From contig NZ_AULB01000024.1 of NCBI RefSeq assembly GCF_000425065.1, forward strand, positions 79,493 to 143,492: a DNA stretch of 64,000 nucleotides. Direction: 5' to 3'. Of the stretch, positions 47,139-55,911 are shown piece by piece. The position numbers and the translations under genes were made by a program. Origin of the DNA: Actinomadura rifamycini DSM 43936. GTDB lineage: Bacteria > Actinomycetota > Actinomycetes > Streptosporangiales > Streptosporangiaceae. The notes below the pieces were generated by a model. It was given only the letters and a program-made list of their open reading frames with translations, had not been told where the DNA came from and made no database searches. How positions within the stretch are numbered: the first letter of the stretch is position 1; every line of letters begins with the position of its first letter.

Positions 47139-47525
47139 ATGTCCGGCGAGACCATGGACGACTTCACCGCCGACTGCCGGACCCGGCTCGGCCTCGATCT
47201 GCTCTCCGGCACCTGGACGGGCGTCGTGCTGTGGACGCTGCGGGACGGCCCGATGCGCCCCGGCGACCTGCGGGAGCGGATCGGCGGCATCAGCCACAAG
47301 GTCCTCACCCAGACGCTGCGGCGCCTCGAGGCGAACGGCCTGGTGGCGCGCCGCCGCTACGCCGAGGCGCCGCCGCGCGTCGAGTACGGCCTGACCGGCC
47401 CCGGCCGCGGGCTGATCGAGCCGCTCGCCGCGCTCGGCCGGTGGACCGAGCGCTACGCCGACGAGGTGCTCGACGCCCGAGCCGCCCGCGAACGGGACGC
47501 GCCCGGCGGGCTCAGCGGCCGGTGA
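47139..47525 (+). CDS. HxlR family transcriptional regulator
   Basis: A 128-residue winged-helix regulator of the HxlR group: LLSGTWTGVVLWTLRDGPMRPGDLR, GGISHKVLTQTLRRLEANGLV and VEYGLTGPGRGLIEPLAALGRW. A Cys near the N-terminus (TADCRTRLG) sits where redox- or aldehyde-sensing HxlR proteins carry theirs. ATG 47139 with AGAGG; ATG 47154 is an alternative. Divergent from the reductase gene, its likely target. Its end overlaps the convergent enoyl-CoA hydratase gene by 14 bp. Confidence 0.93.
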   Translation: MSGETMDDFTADCRTRLGLDLLSGTWTGVVLWTLRDGPMRPGDLRERIGGISHKVLTQTLRRLEANGLVARRRYAEAPPRVEYGLTGPGRGLIEPLAALGRWTERYADEVLDARAARERDAPGGLSGR

Positions 47526-48321
47526 ACTTGGCCTTCCCCGGGCCCTCCTCCATGAAGCTCTTCATGCCGTTCGCCTGGTCCTCGGTCGCGAACAGCGCCG
47601 AGAACTGGACGCGCTCGATCTCCAGGCCCGTGTCCAGCCCGACCTCGAGGCCCGCGTCGATCGCCTGCTTCGCGGCGCGCAGCGCGACCGCCGGGCCGCC
47701 GACGAACGTCGCCGCCCACTCGCGCGCCGCCGCGTGCACGTCCGCGTCGGGGACGACCCGGTCGACGAGCCCGATCGCGAGCGCCTCGTCCGCCCGGACG
47801 TGCCGCCCGGAGAAGACCAGGTCCTTGGCCTTCGCCGGGCCCACCAGCCGGGCGAGCCGCTGCGTGCCGCCCGCGCCGGGGATGATGCCGAGCTGGATCT
47901 CCGGCTGCCCCACCTTCGCGCCCTCGCCCATCACCCGGAAGTCGGCGGCCAGCGCGACCTCCAGGCCGCCGCCGAGCGCGTACCCGGTGATCGCCGCGAT
48001 GACCGGCTTGGGGATGCCCGCGAGGGCCTTGGTGAAGTTCTGCAGCAGATGGGAGTGGCCCGCCGACATCTCCGCCGCCGACATCGCGGCCATCTCCTTG
48101 ATGTCCGCGCCCGCCGCGAACACCTTCTCCCCGCCGTACAGGACGACCGCCGCCACGTCGGCGTCCTCGGTCACGACGCGCGCCGCGTCGGCCAGCTCCC
48201 GCTGCATCGCCGCGTTCAGCGCGTTCATCTTCGGACGGTCCAGCCTGATCGTCGCGACGCCGTCCTCGACCTCGACCCGTACGAACTCGCCCACGAACGC
48301 CTCCATGCTCCGGATGACCAC
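47512..48321 (-). CDS. Enoyl-CoA hydratase/isomerase family protein
   Basis: A crotonase-fold enzyme of about 265-269 residues, which hydrates or isomerises enoyl-CoA. Oxyanion-hole motifs are VFAAGADIKEM and GYALGGGLEVALAADFRV; the catalytic Glu region is GQPEIQLGIIPGAGGTQRL, which also keeps the second Glu position seen in true hydratases. The C-terminal trimerisation helix ends in GMKSFMEEGPGKAKFTGR. GTG 48321 or ATG 48306 may be the start; the family usually begins near the latter. Confidence 0.93.
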   Translation of the reverse strand: MVIRSMEAFVGEFVRVEVEDGVATIRLDRPKMNALNAAMQRELADAARVVTEDADVAAVVLYGGEKVFAAGADIKEMAAMSAAEMSAGHSHLLQNFTKALAGIPKPVIAAITGYALGGGLEVALAADFRVMGEGAKVGQPEIQLGIIPGAGGTQRLARLVGPAKAKDLVFSGRHVRADEALAIGLVDRVVPDADVHAAAREWAATFVGGPAVALRAAKQAIDAGLEVGLDTGLEIERVQFSALFATEDQANGMKSFMEEGPGKAKFTGR

Positions 48322-48414
48322 GACGTCCCGAACCTAACAAGCCTCCCGTCCCGCCGCGGCGGCCCCCGCCGCCGTCGGCCGTCCCGTCGCACCCCGCTGG
48401 TAACTTCGGTGTCC

Positions 48415-51400
48415 ATGCTCGTCGGACACGCCACCTGGCACGGCGGTGCGCTGTGCCTGTGGGCCGAGCGCACCGGCCCGCACGAGCCGTCCGGGGACGT
48501 CCACCCGTTCGCCGCCCGCGACTTCACCGGCACCTCCTACGAGCCGCTCGTCCGCGGCGCCGCCCGGGTCGAGCTCGCCCTCACGCTGCCCACCGCCGGC
48601 GACCACCCGCTGCCGTCGGCCGAGCTCGGGCCCGAACCGGTGTCCGGCGCGCCGGAGCTGCGGCCGTGGCGCGTCCCCGCGCTGGTCCTGGAGCCGTTCC
48701 CGGCGATGGCGCTGCTGCAGGCGGCCGAGCACGGCGCCGACGTGATCCCCGGCACCGACCTGCGGTTCCTGTGCCTGCTCGCCGAGGAGGCGGTGTCCCT
48801 CGCCGAACGCGGCCACGTGCTGCCCGCGCTGCTGCGCGAGGACGGCGACCTGGTGGCCCGCTGGCGGCCCGTCCTGGACGACCCCGCGCGGTTCCGCGCG
48901 CTCGTCCGGGCGATGCCCGCCGCGTGCCGCGCCGCCGACGGCGGCCGCCCCGCCGCGCACGTCCTGCGCGAGGCGCTGTACGGGCTCGTCGACACGGCCG
49001 TCCGGGGCGTCGTCCCGCACCCCCTGCTGCCCGCCCGGCGCGGGGCGGTCCCCGACCGCCTGCCGCTCGCCGAACGCTGGGTGGCGGCGCTCACCGGCCC
49101 GTCCGCCGAGGTCGCCCGCGAGCCCCGCGACGACCCCGACGAGCTGATCGCCGAACTGGACGCGTGGGCCGCCGCCGCGCGCCGTCCGTCCGGGCCCCTG
49201 CGGGTCTGCTTCCGGCTCGCCGAACCGGGCGCGGACGAGTACGACACCGGCGAGTCGCGGGAGCCGCGCGGCGACGACGCGTGGCGCGTCGAGTTCGCCC
49301 TCCAGGGCACCGACGACCCGAGCCTGTACGTCCCGGCGTCGCTCGTGTGGGCGGGCGACGCCCCCACCATCGCGGACGCAGAGGAGACGCTGCTCACCGG
49401 CCTCGGCCGCGCGCTGCGCCTGTTCCCCGACCTCGCGCCCGCCCTCGACTCCCCCGTGCCGGACGGGCTCGCCCTCGACACCGCGGGCGCGTTCCGGTTC
49501 CTGCGGGAGGCCGCGCCGATGCTGGCCGCCGCGGGGTTCGGCGTCCTGCTGCCGCAGTGGGCGGGCAAGGCGAAGCTCGGGATGAAGCTCACCACCCGCG
49601 CCGAGGACCCGGAGGCGTCGTCCGGCGCGGCGGCCCCGTCGGGCTTCGACCTCAAGGCCATGGTCGACTTCCGCTGGGACCTGGCGATCGGCGACGCGAC
49701 CGTCGACGAGGACGAGCTGGAGGAGCTGGCCCGGCTGAAGACGCCGCTCGTCCGGCTGCGCGGCCAGTGGGTGGAGCTCGACCGCGAGCAGCTCGAGGCG
49801 GCCCTGGACTTCCTGCGGCAGCCCCGGCGGGGCCGGATGCCGGCCGCCGAGGCGATCCGCGCCATCGTCCACGCGGGCGACGACGCCCTCCCGCTCGTCG
49901 GCGTCGACGCCGACGGCGCGTTCGGCGACCTGCTCTCCGGCGAGGCCGACCGCCGCCTCACCCCCATGCGCACCCCGGACGGGTTCAACGGAACGCTCCG
50001 GCCGTTCCAGGAGCGCGGTCTGGCCTGGCTGAACTTCCTCAACGAGATCGGCCTCGGCGGCATCCTCGCGGACTCCATGGGCCTCGGGAAGTGCATAGGC
50101 GAGGACGAGTTCGTCTACGTCAACGGAGCCCTGCTCAAGGCGAAGGACATCTGGGCCCGTTACGCGACCTCCCTCGACCCGGACGGGGAAGGCGAATGGT
50201 CGCTCCCGGCCGAGCCGCTGACGGTGAACTCCATGGCCAAGGACGGACGCATCGTTCCGTCCGCGATCACGCGTCTCTACCGGCAGCACGTCCACGAGAA
50301 GGTGCGGAAAATCTCGCTGGACGACGGCAGCGAAATAATCGTCACCCGGCGGCACCGCCTCCTGGGTCTCGACGACTGGAGCCGCGACATCCGGCCCGGC
50401 ACGCGGGTGTGCGTGCCCGCTCGCCTGGTGCACGAGGGCGCCCCGGTGGACCCCGACCTGACCGTGCTCCTCGCGTGGCAGATCGCCGAGGGCCACGAAG
50501 CCGCGCACTCCGGCACGGTGATCACCCAGAAGGACGAGCGCGTCCTCCACGACCTGCACACCCGGCTCCTCCGCATCGCCGAGCGCCACGGGATCCGCCT
50601 GACCCCTCCGAAGGTCGTCCCCGGCGACGGCGGTAGGGCCGCGTACCTGCGCTGGAGCGGCATCGCGTACAGGCACTTCCTCGAGGAGCACGGATACCGC
50701 TGGGGAGGGGTCTCGGCGCACAAGCGGATCCCCGAGCGCATCATGGCGGCCGACGACGCCACCGTGCGCCTGTTCCTGCGCCACTACTTCGCGGCGGAGT
50801 CCTCGGTCACCGTCACCGGGCGGCTCGTCGAGGTCTCCTCCGCGTCGGTCTGGGTCATCCGGCAGCTCAGCGCGATGCTCCGGCGTTTCGGCGTCTGGCT
50901 CCGCGTCTCCACGTCATGGAAGTGCGCGACCAACGGCACGGGAACCAAGCGCCCCTACCGGGTCGGTCGGATCGGCGGATCGAGCCTGCGCCGGTTCGCC
51001 GAACTGGTCGGAATCGCCGACGAGGCCAAACAGTCCCGTCTGGAGCAGATCTGCGCCCTCTCCCCCAACACCAACGTCGAAGGTGTTCCCGGGAGCGATC
51101 TGCTGAAGCGGGCGCAGGAGCTGACCGGCCTCCCGATGCGGCACTTCGGCGTGAACCCCGTCTACTTCTCCGGCACCCAAGAGCCGTCCAAGAGGACCGC
51201 TCTGGAAGCCGTAGGCGGATTCGACCGCATCCTGTCCGGCGAGGCAGAGACCCACTACGCGAGCCTCGGGCGGAGCCGTTGGACGGCCCGGACCCTCGCC
51301 GCTTACGAGAGACTCGACCGGGCCGCCCTCCGGCGCCTCCGGGACCGGTTGGAGAACCGCGCGACGCGCGAGGTCTTCTACGCCACCGTGACCTCGGTCG

Positions 51401-52854
51401 AGGAGATCGACTACGAGGGCTACGTCTACGACTTCGAGGTCGCCGACCACCACAACTACATCGCCGAAGGCATCGTGTGCCACAACACGGCCCAGACGCT
51501 GGCGCTCCTCGTCGCGGAACGGGGCGGCGACGCGGAGCGCGACGGCGACGCGGAGCGCGACGGCGGGCGCCGTCCGGGACCGACACTGCTCATCGGGCCG
51601 ATGTCGCTGGTGGGGAACTGGGAGCGGGAGGCGGCGCGGTTCGCGCCGAAGCTGCGCGTGTACGTGCACCACGGGACGTCCCGGCACCGCGGGGACGACG
51701 TGGCGCGCGCCGCGGCCGAGGCCGACCTGGTGCTGACCACGTACGGGACGGCGGCGCGGGACGCCGAGGCGCTCGCGGCGGTCGGGTGGGAGCGGGTCGT
51801 CTGCGACGAGGCGCAGGCGCTGAAGAACAGCGGGACGCGGCAGGCGCGGGCGGTGCGGAGCATCCCGGCGCGCAGCCGGATCGCGCTGACCGGCACGCCG
51901 GTCGAGAACCACCTGACCGAACTGTGGTCGATCATGGAGTTCGCGAACCCGGGGCTGCTCGGGCCGCGGGCGGAGTTCCGGCGGCGGTTCGCGGTGCCGA
52001 TCGAGCGGGAGGGGGACGAGCGGGCGGCGGCGGCGCTGAAGCGGGCCACGCAGCCGTTCGTCCTGCGCCGCCTCAAGACCGACAAGTCGATCATCTCGGA
52101 CCTGCCGGAGAAGCAGGAGATCAAGGTCTACTGCAACCTGACGGCCGAGCAGGCGTCGCTGTACCGGGCGACCGTGGACGACATGCTCGCGCAGATCGCC
52201 GAGGCGGACGAGAAGCAGCGGCGCGGGCTCGTCCTCGCGACGATGGCGAAGCTCAAGCAGGTCTGCAACCATCCGGCGCAGCTCCTCAAGGACGGCTCGC
52301 GGCTGCCGGGACGGTCGGGGAAGCTGGAGCGGCTCGAGGAGATCTGCGCCGAGATCGTCGAGCAGGGCGAGAAGGCGCTCGTGTTCACGCAGTACGCCGA
52401 GTTCGGGTCGATGCTCCGGCCGTACCTGGCGGCGCACCTCGAACGCCCCGTCCTGTGGCTGCACGGCGGGACGTCCAAGCAGGCGCGCGACGACCTGGTG
52501 CGGCACTTCCAGGACGATCCCGAACCGGCGGTGTTCCTGCTGTCGCTGAAGGCGGCCGGGACGGGCCTGACGCTGACGGCCGCGAACCACGTCGTGCACG
52601 TCGACCGCTGGTGGAACCCGGCCGTCGAGGACCAGGCCACCGACCGGGCGTTCCGCATCGGGCAGACCCGCAACGTGCAGGTCCGCAAGTTCATCTGCGC
52701 GGGGACGATGGAGGAGCGCGTCGACGAGATGATCGAGCGCAAGAAGGCCCTCGCCGAGTCGATCGTCGGCACCGGCGAGGACTGGCTGACCGAGCTGTCG
52801 GTCGCCGAACTGCGGGACGTCCTGCGGCTCGACCCGGGGGCGGTGAGCGGCTGA
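48415..52854 (+). CDS. SNF2-family helicase interrupted by an intein
   Basis: A 1,479-codon precursor of a SNF2/Rad54-like DNA translocase. The first 530 residues are an N-terminal SNF2-associated domain. The helicase core has RPFQERGLAWLNFL and the Walker A motif DSMGLGK|T, split by an in-frame 465-residue intein (residues 560-1024). After it come TAQTLALL, TTYGT, the DEAQ box VVCDEAQALKNSGT (about 1131-1134), TGTPVENHLTELWSI, and the second RecA lobe with LWLHGGTSKQARDD, KAAGTGLTLT and DRAFRIGQTRNVQV. Without splicing the ATPase would be inactive, since Lys and Thr of the P-loop would be 465 residues apart. Its TGA shares a base with the SWIM gene's ATG. Confidence 0.97.
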   Translation: MLVGHATWHGGALCLWAERTGPHEPSGDVHPFAARDFTGTSYEPLVRGAARVELALTLPTAGDHPLPSAELGPEPVSGAPELRPWRVPALVLEPFPAMALLQAAEHGADVIPGTDLRFLCLLAEEAVSLAERGHVLPALLREDGDLVARWRPVLDDPARFRALVRAMPAACRAADGGRPAAHVLREALYGLVDTAVRGVVPHPLLPARRGAVPDRLPLAERWVAALTGPSAEVAREPRDDPDELIAELDAWAAAARRPSGPLRVCFRLAEPGADEYDTGESREPRGDDAWRVEFALQGTDDPSLYVPASLVWAGDAPTIADAEETLLTGLGRALRLFPDLAPALDSPVPDGLALDTAGAFRFLREAAPMLAAAGFGVLLPQWAGKAKLGMKLTTRAEDPEASSGAAAPSGFDLKAMVDFRWDLAIGDATVDEDELEELARLKTPLVRLRGQWVELDREQLEAALDFLRQPRRGRMPAAEAIRAIVHAGDDALPLVGVDADGAFGDLLSGEADRRLTPMRTPDGFNGTLRPFQERGLAWLNFLNEIGLGGILADSMGLGKCIGEDEFVYVNGALLKAKDIWARYATSLDPDGEGEWSLPAEPLTVNSMAKDGRIVPSAITRLYRQHVHEKVRKISLDDGSEIIVTRRHRLLGLDDWSRDIRPGTRVCVPARLVHEGAPVDPDLTVLLAWQIAEGHEAAHSGTVITQKDERVLHDLHTRLLRIAERHGIRLTPPKVVPGDGGRAAYLRWSGIAYRHFLEEHGYRWGGVSAHKRIPERIMAADDATVRLFLRHYFAAESSVTVTGRLVEVSSASVWVIRQLSAMLRRFGVWLRVSTSWKCATNGTGTKRPYRVGRIGGSSLRRFAELVGIADEAKQSRLEQICALSPNTNVEGVPGSDLLKRAQELTGLPMRHFGVNPVYFSGTQEPSKRTALEAVGGFDRILSGEAETHYASLGRSRWTARTLAAYERLDRAALRRLRDRLENRATREVFYATVTSVEEIDYEGYVYDFEVADHHNYIAEGIVCHNTAQTLALLVAERGGDAERDGDAERDGGRRPGPTLLIGPMSLVGNWEREAARFAPKLRVYVHHGTSRHRGDDVARAAAEADLVLTTYGTAARDAEALAAVGWERVVCDEAQALKNSGTRQARAVRSIPARSRIALTGTPVENHLTELWSIMEFANPGLLGPRAEFRRRFAVPIEREGDERAAAALKRATQPFVLRRLKTDKSIISDLPEKQEIKVYCNLTAEQASLYRATVDDMLAQIAEADEKQRRGLVLATMAKLKQVCNHPAQLLKDGSRLPGRSGKLERLEEICAEIVEQGEKALVFTQYAEFGSMLRPYLAAHLERPVLWLHGGTSKQARDDLVRHFQDDPEPAVFLLSLKAAGTGLTLTAANHVVHVDRWWNPAVEDQATDRAFRIGQTRNVQVRKFICAGTMEERVDEMIERKKALAESIVGTGEDWLTELSVAELRDVLRLDPGAVSG
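50092..51486 (+). mobile_element. Intein in the Walker A motif of the SNF2 helicase
   Basis: A 465-residue insertion starting at Cys1 (CIGEDEFVYVNG, block A) and ending HHNYIAEGIVCHN (blocks F/G), with Thr as the +1 residue. Block B is GSEIIVTRRHRLL (T85, H88). The centre has two LAGLIDADG-like motifs, VLLAWQIAEGHEA (near 125-137) and RLFLRHYFAAES (near 227-236), each with Glu at the acid position. ATA codons, rare in the host gene, occur at the start (ATA codon 2) and at EIIV. Removing it joins GLGK to TAQTL, restoring the P-loop. Confidence 0.95.
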
Positions 52855-53633
52855 TGGACGTTCCGGGCGACGGGCTCCGGGCCCGCAACCGGCGCGGGTC
52901 GATCGGCGAGCGGTGGTGGTCGCGGCGGTTCATCGACCTCGTCGAGTCGTTCGCCGACCAGGGCCGCCTCGCGCGCGGCCGGACGTACGCGCGCAAGGGC
53001 AACGTGACGGACCTGAAGGTCGCGGCGTACGAGGTGACCGCGAAGGTGCACGGTTCGGCGCCCGAGCCGTACACGGTGGCGCTCGGCATCGAGGCGATCG
53101 ACGCGGCGGGCTGGCGGGCGGCCGAGGCGGAGCTGGCGTCCCGCGCGGTGTTCCGGGCGCGGCTCCTCGCGGGCGAGATGCCCCCGGAGATCGAGTGGGT
53201 GTTCGCCGAGCTGGGGCTGGCGCTGTTCCCCGGGTCGGCGGCCGACCTGCACCTGATGTGCGACTGCCCCGACTGGGGCGACCCGTGCAAGCACGCGGCG
53301 GCCGTCCTCTACCTGCTGGCGGAGGCGTTCGACGACGACCCGTTCCTGATCCTGGAGTGGAACGGGCGGGGGCGGGACGCGCTGCTGGCGGCGCTCCGCC
53401 GGGGTGCGGCCACCGAGCCGGACCCGCTGGAGATGGACGACGAGCCGCTGGCGGCGGACGGGTTCTGGACGGCGCCGTCGGGGCTCGCGCGGCTCCGCGA
53501 GCGCCGCGCGGCACCGCCCGTCCCGCCCGGGTTCGTGCTGCGGGTCGCGGCGCCGCCGCCGGTCAGGGTGCGGCGCCGCCCGCTCGCGGACGTGCTGGCG
53601 CCCGCGTACGAGGCGCTCGCCGGGGAGGACTGA
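52854..53633 (+). CDS. SWIM zinc-finger protein
   Basis: A 259-residue protein with a SWIM zinc finger, CDCPDWGDPCKHAAAVLY (CxC...CxH), at about 140-157, preceded by ARGRTYARKGNVTDLKVAAYEVTAKVHGS. SWIM proteins often sit beside SNF2 helicases in bacteria and are thought to assist DNA or protein binding. ATG 52854 overlaps the SNF2 TGA (TGATG), so the two are translated together. The C-terminal part is Arg/Pro-rich. Confidence 0.93.
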   Translation: MDVPGDGLRARNRRGSIGERWWSRRFIDLVESFADQGRLARGRTYARKGNVTDLKVAAYEVTAKVHGSAPEPYTVALGIEAIDAAGWRAAEAELASRAVFRARLLAGEMPPEIEWVFAELGLALFPGSAADLHLMCDCPDWGDPCKHAAAVLYLLAEAFDDDPFLILEWNGRGRDALLAALRRGAATEPDPLEMDDEPLAADGFWTAPSGLARLRERRAAPPVPPGFVLRVAAPPPVRVRRRPLADVLAPAYEALAGED

Positions 53634-53654
53634 GCCCGCGGGACGCGGGCCGGG

Positions 53655-55508
53655 TCAGGCGCGCCGCAGCGCGCCCGCCTGCCCCGTTTCCGGGACCTCC
53701 CAGAAGAGGGTTCCGTCGGCGCGCGGGGTGAGCTTCTGCAGGCCCGCCAGGGCGCACTCGGACCTGGGGGTGAGCAGGCGGCTCGAGTAGACCAGGATGT
53801 CGTCCTCGGCGGACACCAGCACGGCCATGGCCTCGCAGGGGGCCCGGCCGCCGCCGGAGACGGTGATCTTGACGGCCTCGGTCCCGACGGTGCCGGCGGT
53901 CAGCTCGAACCGCTTGCGGGACGGGTCCGGGTCGTTCGCCGTGGGCCGTCCGACGGTCCCCTCCCAGGTCCCCCGGTGCCGCTCGGGGATGTCGCCGCGC
54001 CGGGCGGGGGTGAGCACGCCGGAGGCGTCGCCGTCCCGCCAGCGGACGCGCTCCCCTTCGCGGGCGAGGGTGATCTCCGTGCGCTCCGCGCATCCGCCGG
54101 GGACCGCGCGGGTCCGGCGGACGTCCAGGCCGACGGTGGGGCCGCCGTACAGCAGCCGTCCCTCGTACTCGCACAGGATGTCCTCGCCGACCGACAGGAG
54201 CGTGACGACGGGGTCGCCGACCTCGCCCTGCGCGACGGTGAAGCGCCGGATCCGGGACGTGGCGCTCGCGGTGCCGCCCTCCCAGGTGCCGATCAGCTCG
54301 CGGGGGATCTCTCCGGGCTCGTCGGGCGTGCCCCCGCCGCTCGCGCTCCTGCCGGTCGCGGTCCCGGACGGCGCCGGGCCGCCGGAGCGCCCGTCCGCGC
54401 GCGCGTCGCCGCCGCCGGGGCCTTCGCCCCGCGCGAGGACGAACGCCAGCGCCACCGCGACGACGGCGGCCGCCGCCGCGGCGCCCATCGCGAGGTAGAG
54501 CGGCGCCCGCGGGCGCGGCGGCGCGGCCGTGTCGGTCCGCCCGGGCGGCGGGCCCGGCGGCGGACCGGGCGGCGGGCCCGGCGGCGGGCCGGGCGGCGGT
54601 GCGGGGAGGGCGGGCGCGGCCGGGGCGTGGGGTTCGGCGTGGGGGTCCTCGAAGTCGAGGAGGCGGGCGGCGTGGCGGCCCAGGTCCGCGACGACGGCGG
54701 CCGGGAGCCAGGTGTCCCCGGACGGGTCGGCGAGGAGCTCGTCGAGCGCGGGCCGCGCGTCCGGCTCCTTGGCCAGGCAGCGCTCGATCAGGTCGCGGAG
54801 AGGCCCGTCGACGCCGTCGAGGTCGGGCGCCTCGAACACGAGCCGGTACAGCCGGACGTCGGCGGCGCCGTCGAACGGGAGCCGTCCGGTCGCGGCGAAC
54901 GCCAGCACCGCGCCGAGCGAGAAGACGTCGGCCGCCGGGGTGAGCGGCGTGCCGCGCACCTGCTCGGGGGACATGAACCCCGGCGAGCCGACGAGCACGC
55001 CCGTCCGGGTGGCGACGTCTCCGTCGCTCGAGCGGGCGATGCCGAAGTCGATGAGCCGGGGCCCGTCGATCGTGACGAGCACGTTCGTCGGTTTCACGTC
55101 GCGGTGGATCAGGCCGTGGCCGTGGACGGCCCGCAGCGCCCGCGCGAGCCCGTCGGCCAGGGCGCGGACGGACGCCTCGGGCAGCGGCCCGTGCGCGTCG
55201 ACGACCTCCCGCAGGCTCGGGCCCGGCACGTAGGCCGTCGCGACCCAGGGCGCGTCGGACTCGGTGTCGGCGTCCAGGACGGCCGCGGTCCAGGCGCCGC
55301 CGACCTTGCGGGCGGCGGCGACCTCGTGCCGGAACCGGCGCCGGAACTCGGGATCGCGGGCCAGTTCGGGGTGGACGAGCTTCACCGCGACCATCCGGCC
55401 GCGCGCGGACCTGCCGAGGAACACCCGGCCCATCCCGCCCGCGCCCAGCCGGGCGATCAGCCGGTACGCCCCGGCGGCACGCGGGTCATCGGGGCCGAGT
55501 GCCTCCAC
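53655..55508 (-). CDS. Ser/Thr protein kinase with duplicated extracellular domain
   Basis: A 617-residue receptor kinase. The intact catalytic domain (about 12-270) has LGAGGMGRVFLG, VAVKLV, IHRDVKPTNV, IDFGIAR and GSPGFMSPEQV. A linker with PPPGPPPGPPPGPPPG leads to one membrane helix (LYLAMGAAAAAAVVAVALAF, near 355). The outside part has two copies of a domain of about 85-90 residues, each opening with GTWEG and holding conserved cysteines (CEYEGRLL and CAERTEI in copy 1; PCEAM and SECAL in copy 2). The GTG start at 55508 follows AAAGG. Ligand unknown. Confidence 0.92.
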   Translation of the reverse strand: MEALGPDDPRAAGAYRLIARLGAGGMGRVFLGRSARGRMVAVKLVHPELARDPEFRRRFRHEVAAARKVGGAWTAAVLDADTESDAPWVATAYVPGPSLREVVDAHGPLPEASVRALADGLARALRAVHGHGLIHRDVKPTNVLVTIDGPRLIDFGIARSSDGDVATRTGVLVGSPGFMSPEQVRGTPLTPAADVFSLGAVLAFAATGRLPFDGAADVRLYRLVFEAPDLDGVDGPLRDLIERCLAKEPDARPALDELLADPSGDTWLPAAVVADLGRHAARLLDFEDPHAEPHAPAAPALPAPPPGPPPGPPPGPPPGPPPGRTDTAAPPRPRAPLYLAMGAAAAAAVVAVALAFVLARGEGPGGGDARADGRSGGPAPSGTATGRSASGGGTPDEPGEIPRELIGTWEGGTASATSRIRRFTVAQGEVGDPVVTLLSVGEDILCEYEGRLLYGGPTVGLDVRRTRAVPGGCAERTEITLAREGERVRWRDGDASGVLTPARRGDIPERHRGTWEGTVGRPTANDPDPSRKRFELTAGTVGTEAVKITVSGGGRAPCEAMAVLVSAEDDILVYSSRLLTPRSECALAGLQKLTPRADGTLFWEVPETGQAGALRRA

Positions 55509-55662
55509 GGCGCACCTTTCGTCCGTTGATCGTCTGCGGGCAGGATAAGGCGCGAGCGGCGCCGGCGCGGAGCCGCGCGGCACGACCTCGGTTCCGATCA
55601 CTCCGGCCCCTATTCTGTCGTGGGCTGACACGAGCCGGTGGCCGAATCGGGAGTTCGCGCGC

Positions 55663-55911
55663 ATGCCGCGAGGGGTCTTCGAGCGCGGCGAGAAGCCGCC
55701 GTCGCCGTACGAGCGGCTGAGCGAGACGGAGCTGCGCGAGGCGGCCGGGTCCGAACTCGACGCCCTGCGCGCGCAGGCCGCGGAGTGCCTGGAACCGGCG
55801 GAGGCGATCGGCCGCGCCGGTACGGACCGGGGCACGAGGGCCGGTCCGGCAGCGGCGAGCGCCTCGCGGCGATCGTCCTGTGATCTGGGCGGCCGCCACC
55901 GCAGGCACTAG
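55663..55911 (+). CDS. Small hypothetical protein, possibly frameshifted
   Basis: An 82-codon ORF opening MPRGVFERGEKPPSPYERLS with a helical segment ETELREAAGSELDALRAQA, preceded by GGGAG. The sequence after about residue 50 looks non-coding, whereas the adjacent frame gives RRYGPGHEGRSGSGERLAA then IVL and a stop at 55883, a more protein-like ending. A one-base indel near 55815-55825 is possible. Divergent from the kinase at 53655. Low confidence that it is expressed as read. Confidence 0.35.
   Translation: MPRGVFERGEKPPSPYERLSETELREAAGSELDALRAQAAECLEPAEAIGRAGTDRGTRAGPAAASASRRSSCDLGGRHRRH

Noticed and set aside
48334..50784. Long minus-strand frame opposite the SNF2 gene
   Set aside because: Antisense shadow with biased composition and no motif.
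54543..54600. GGCGGGCCC-type repeats that could be taken for a repeat element
   Set aside because: They simply encode the PPPGPPPG linker of the kinase.
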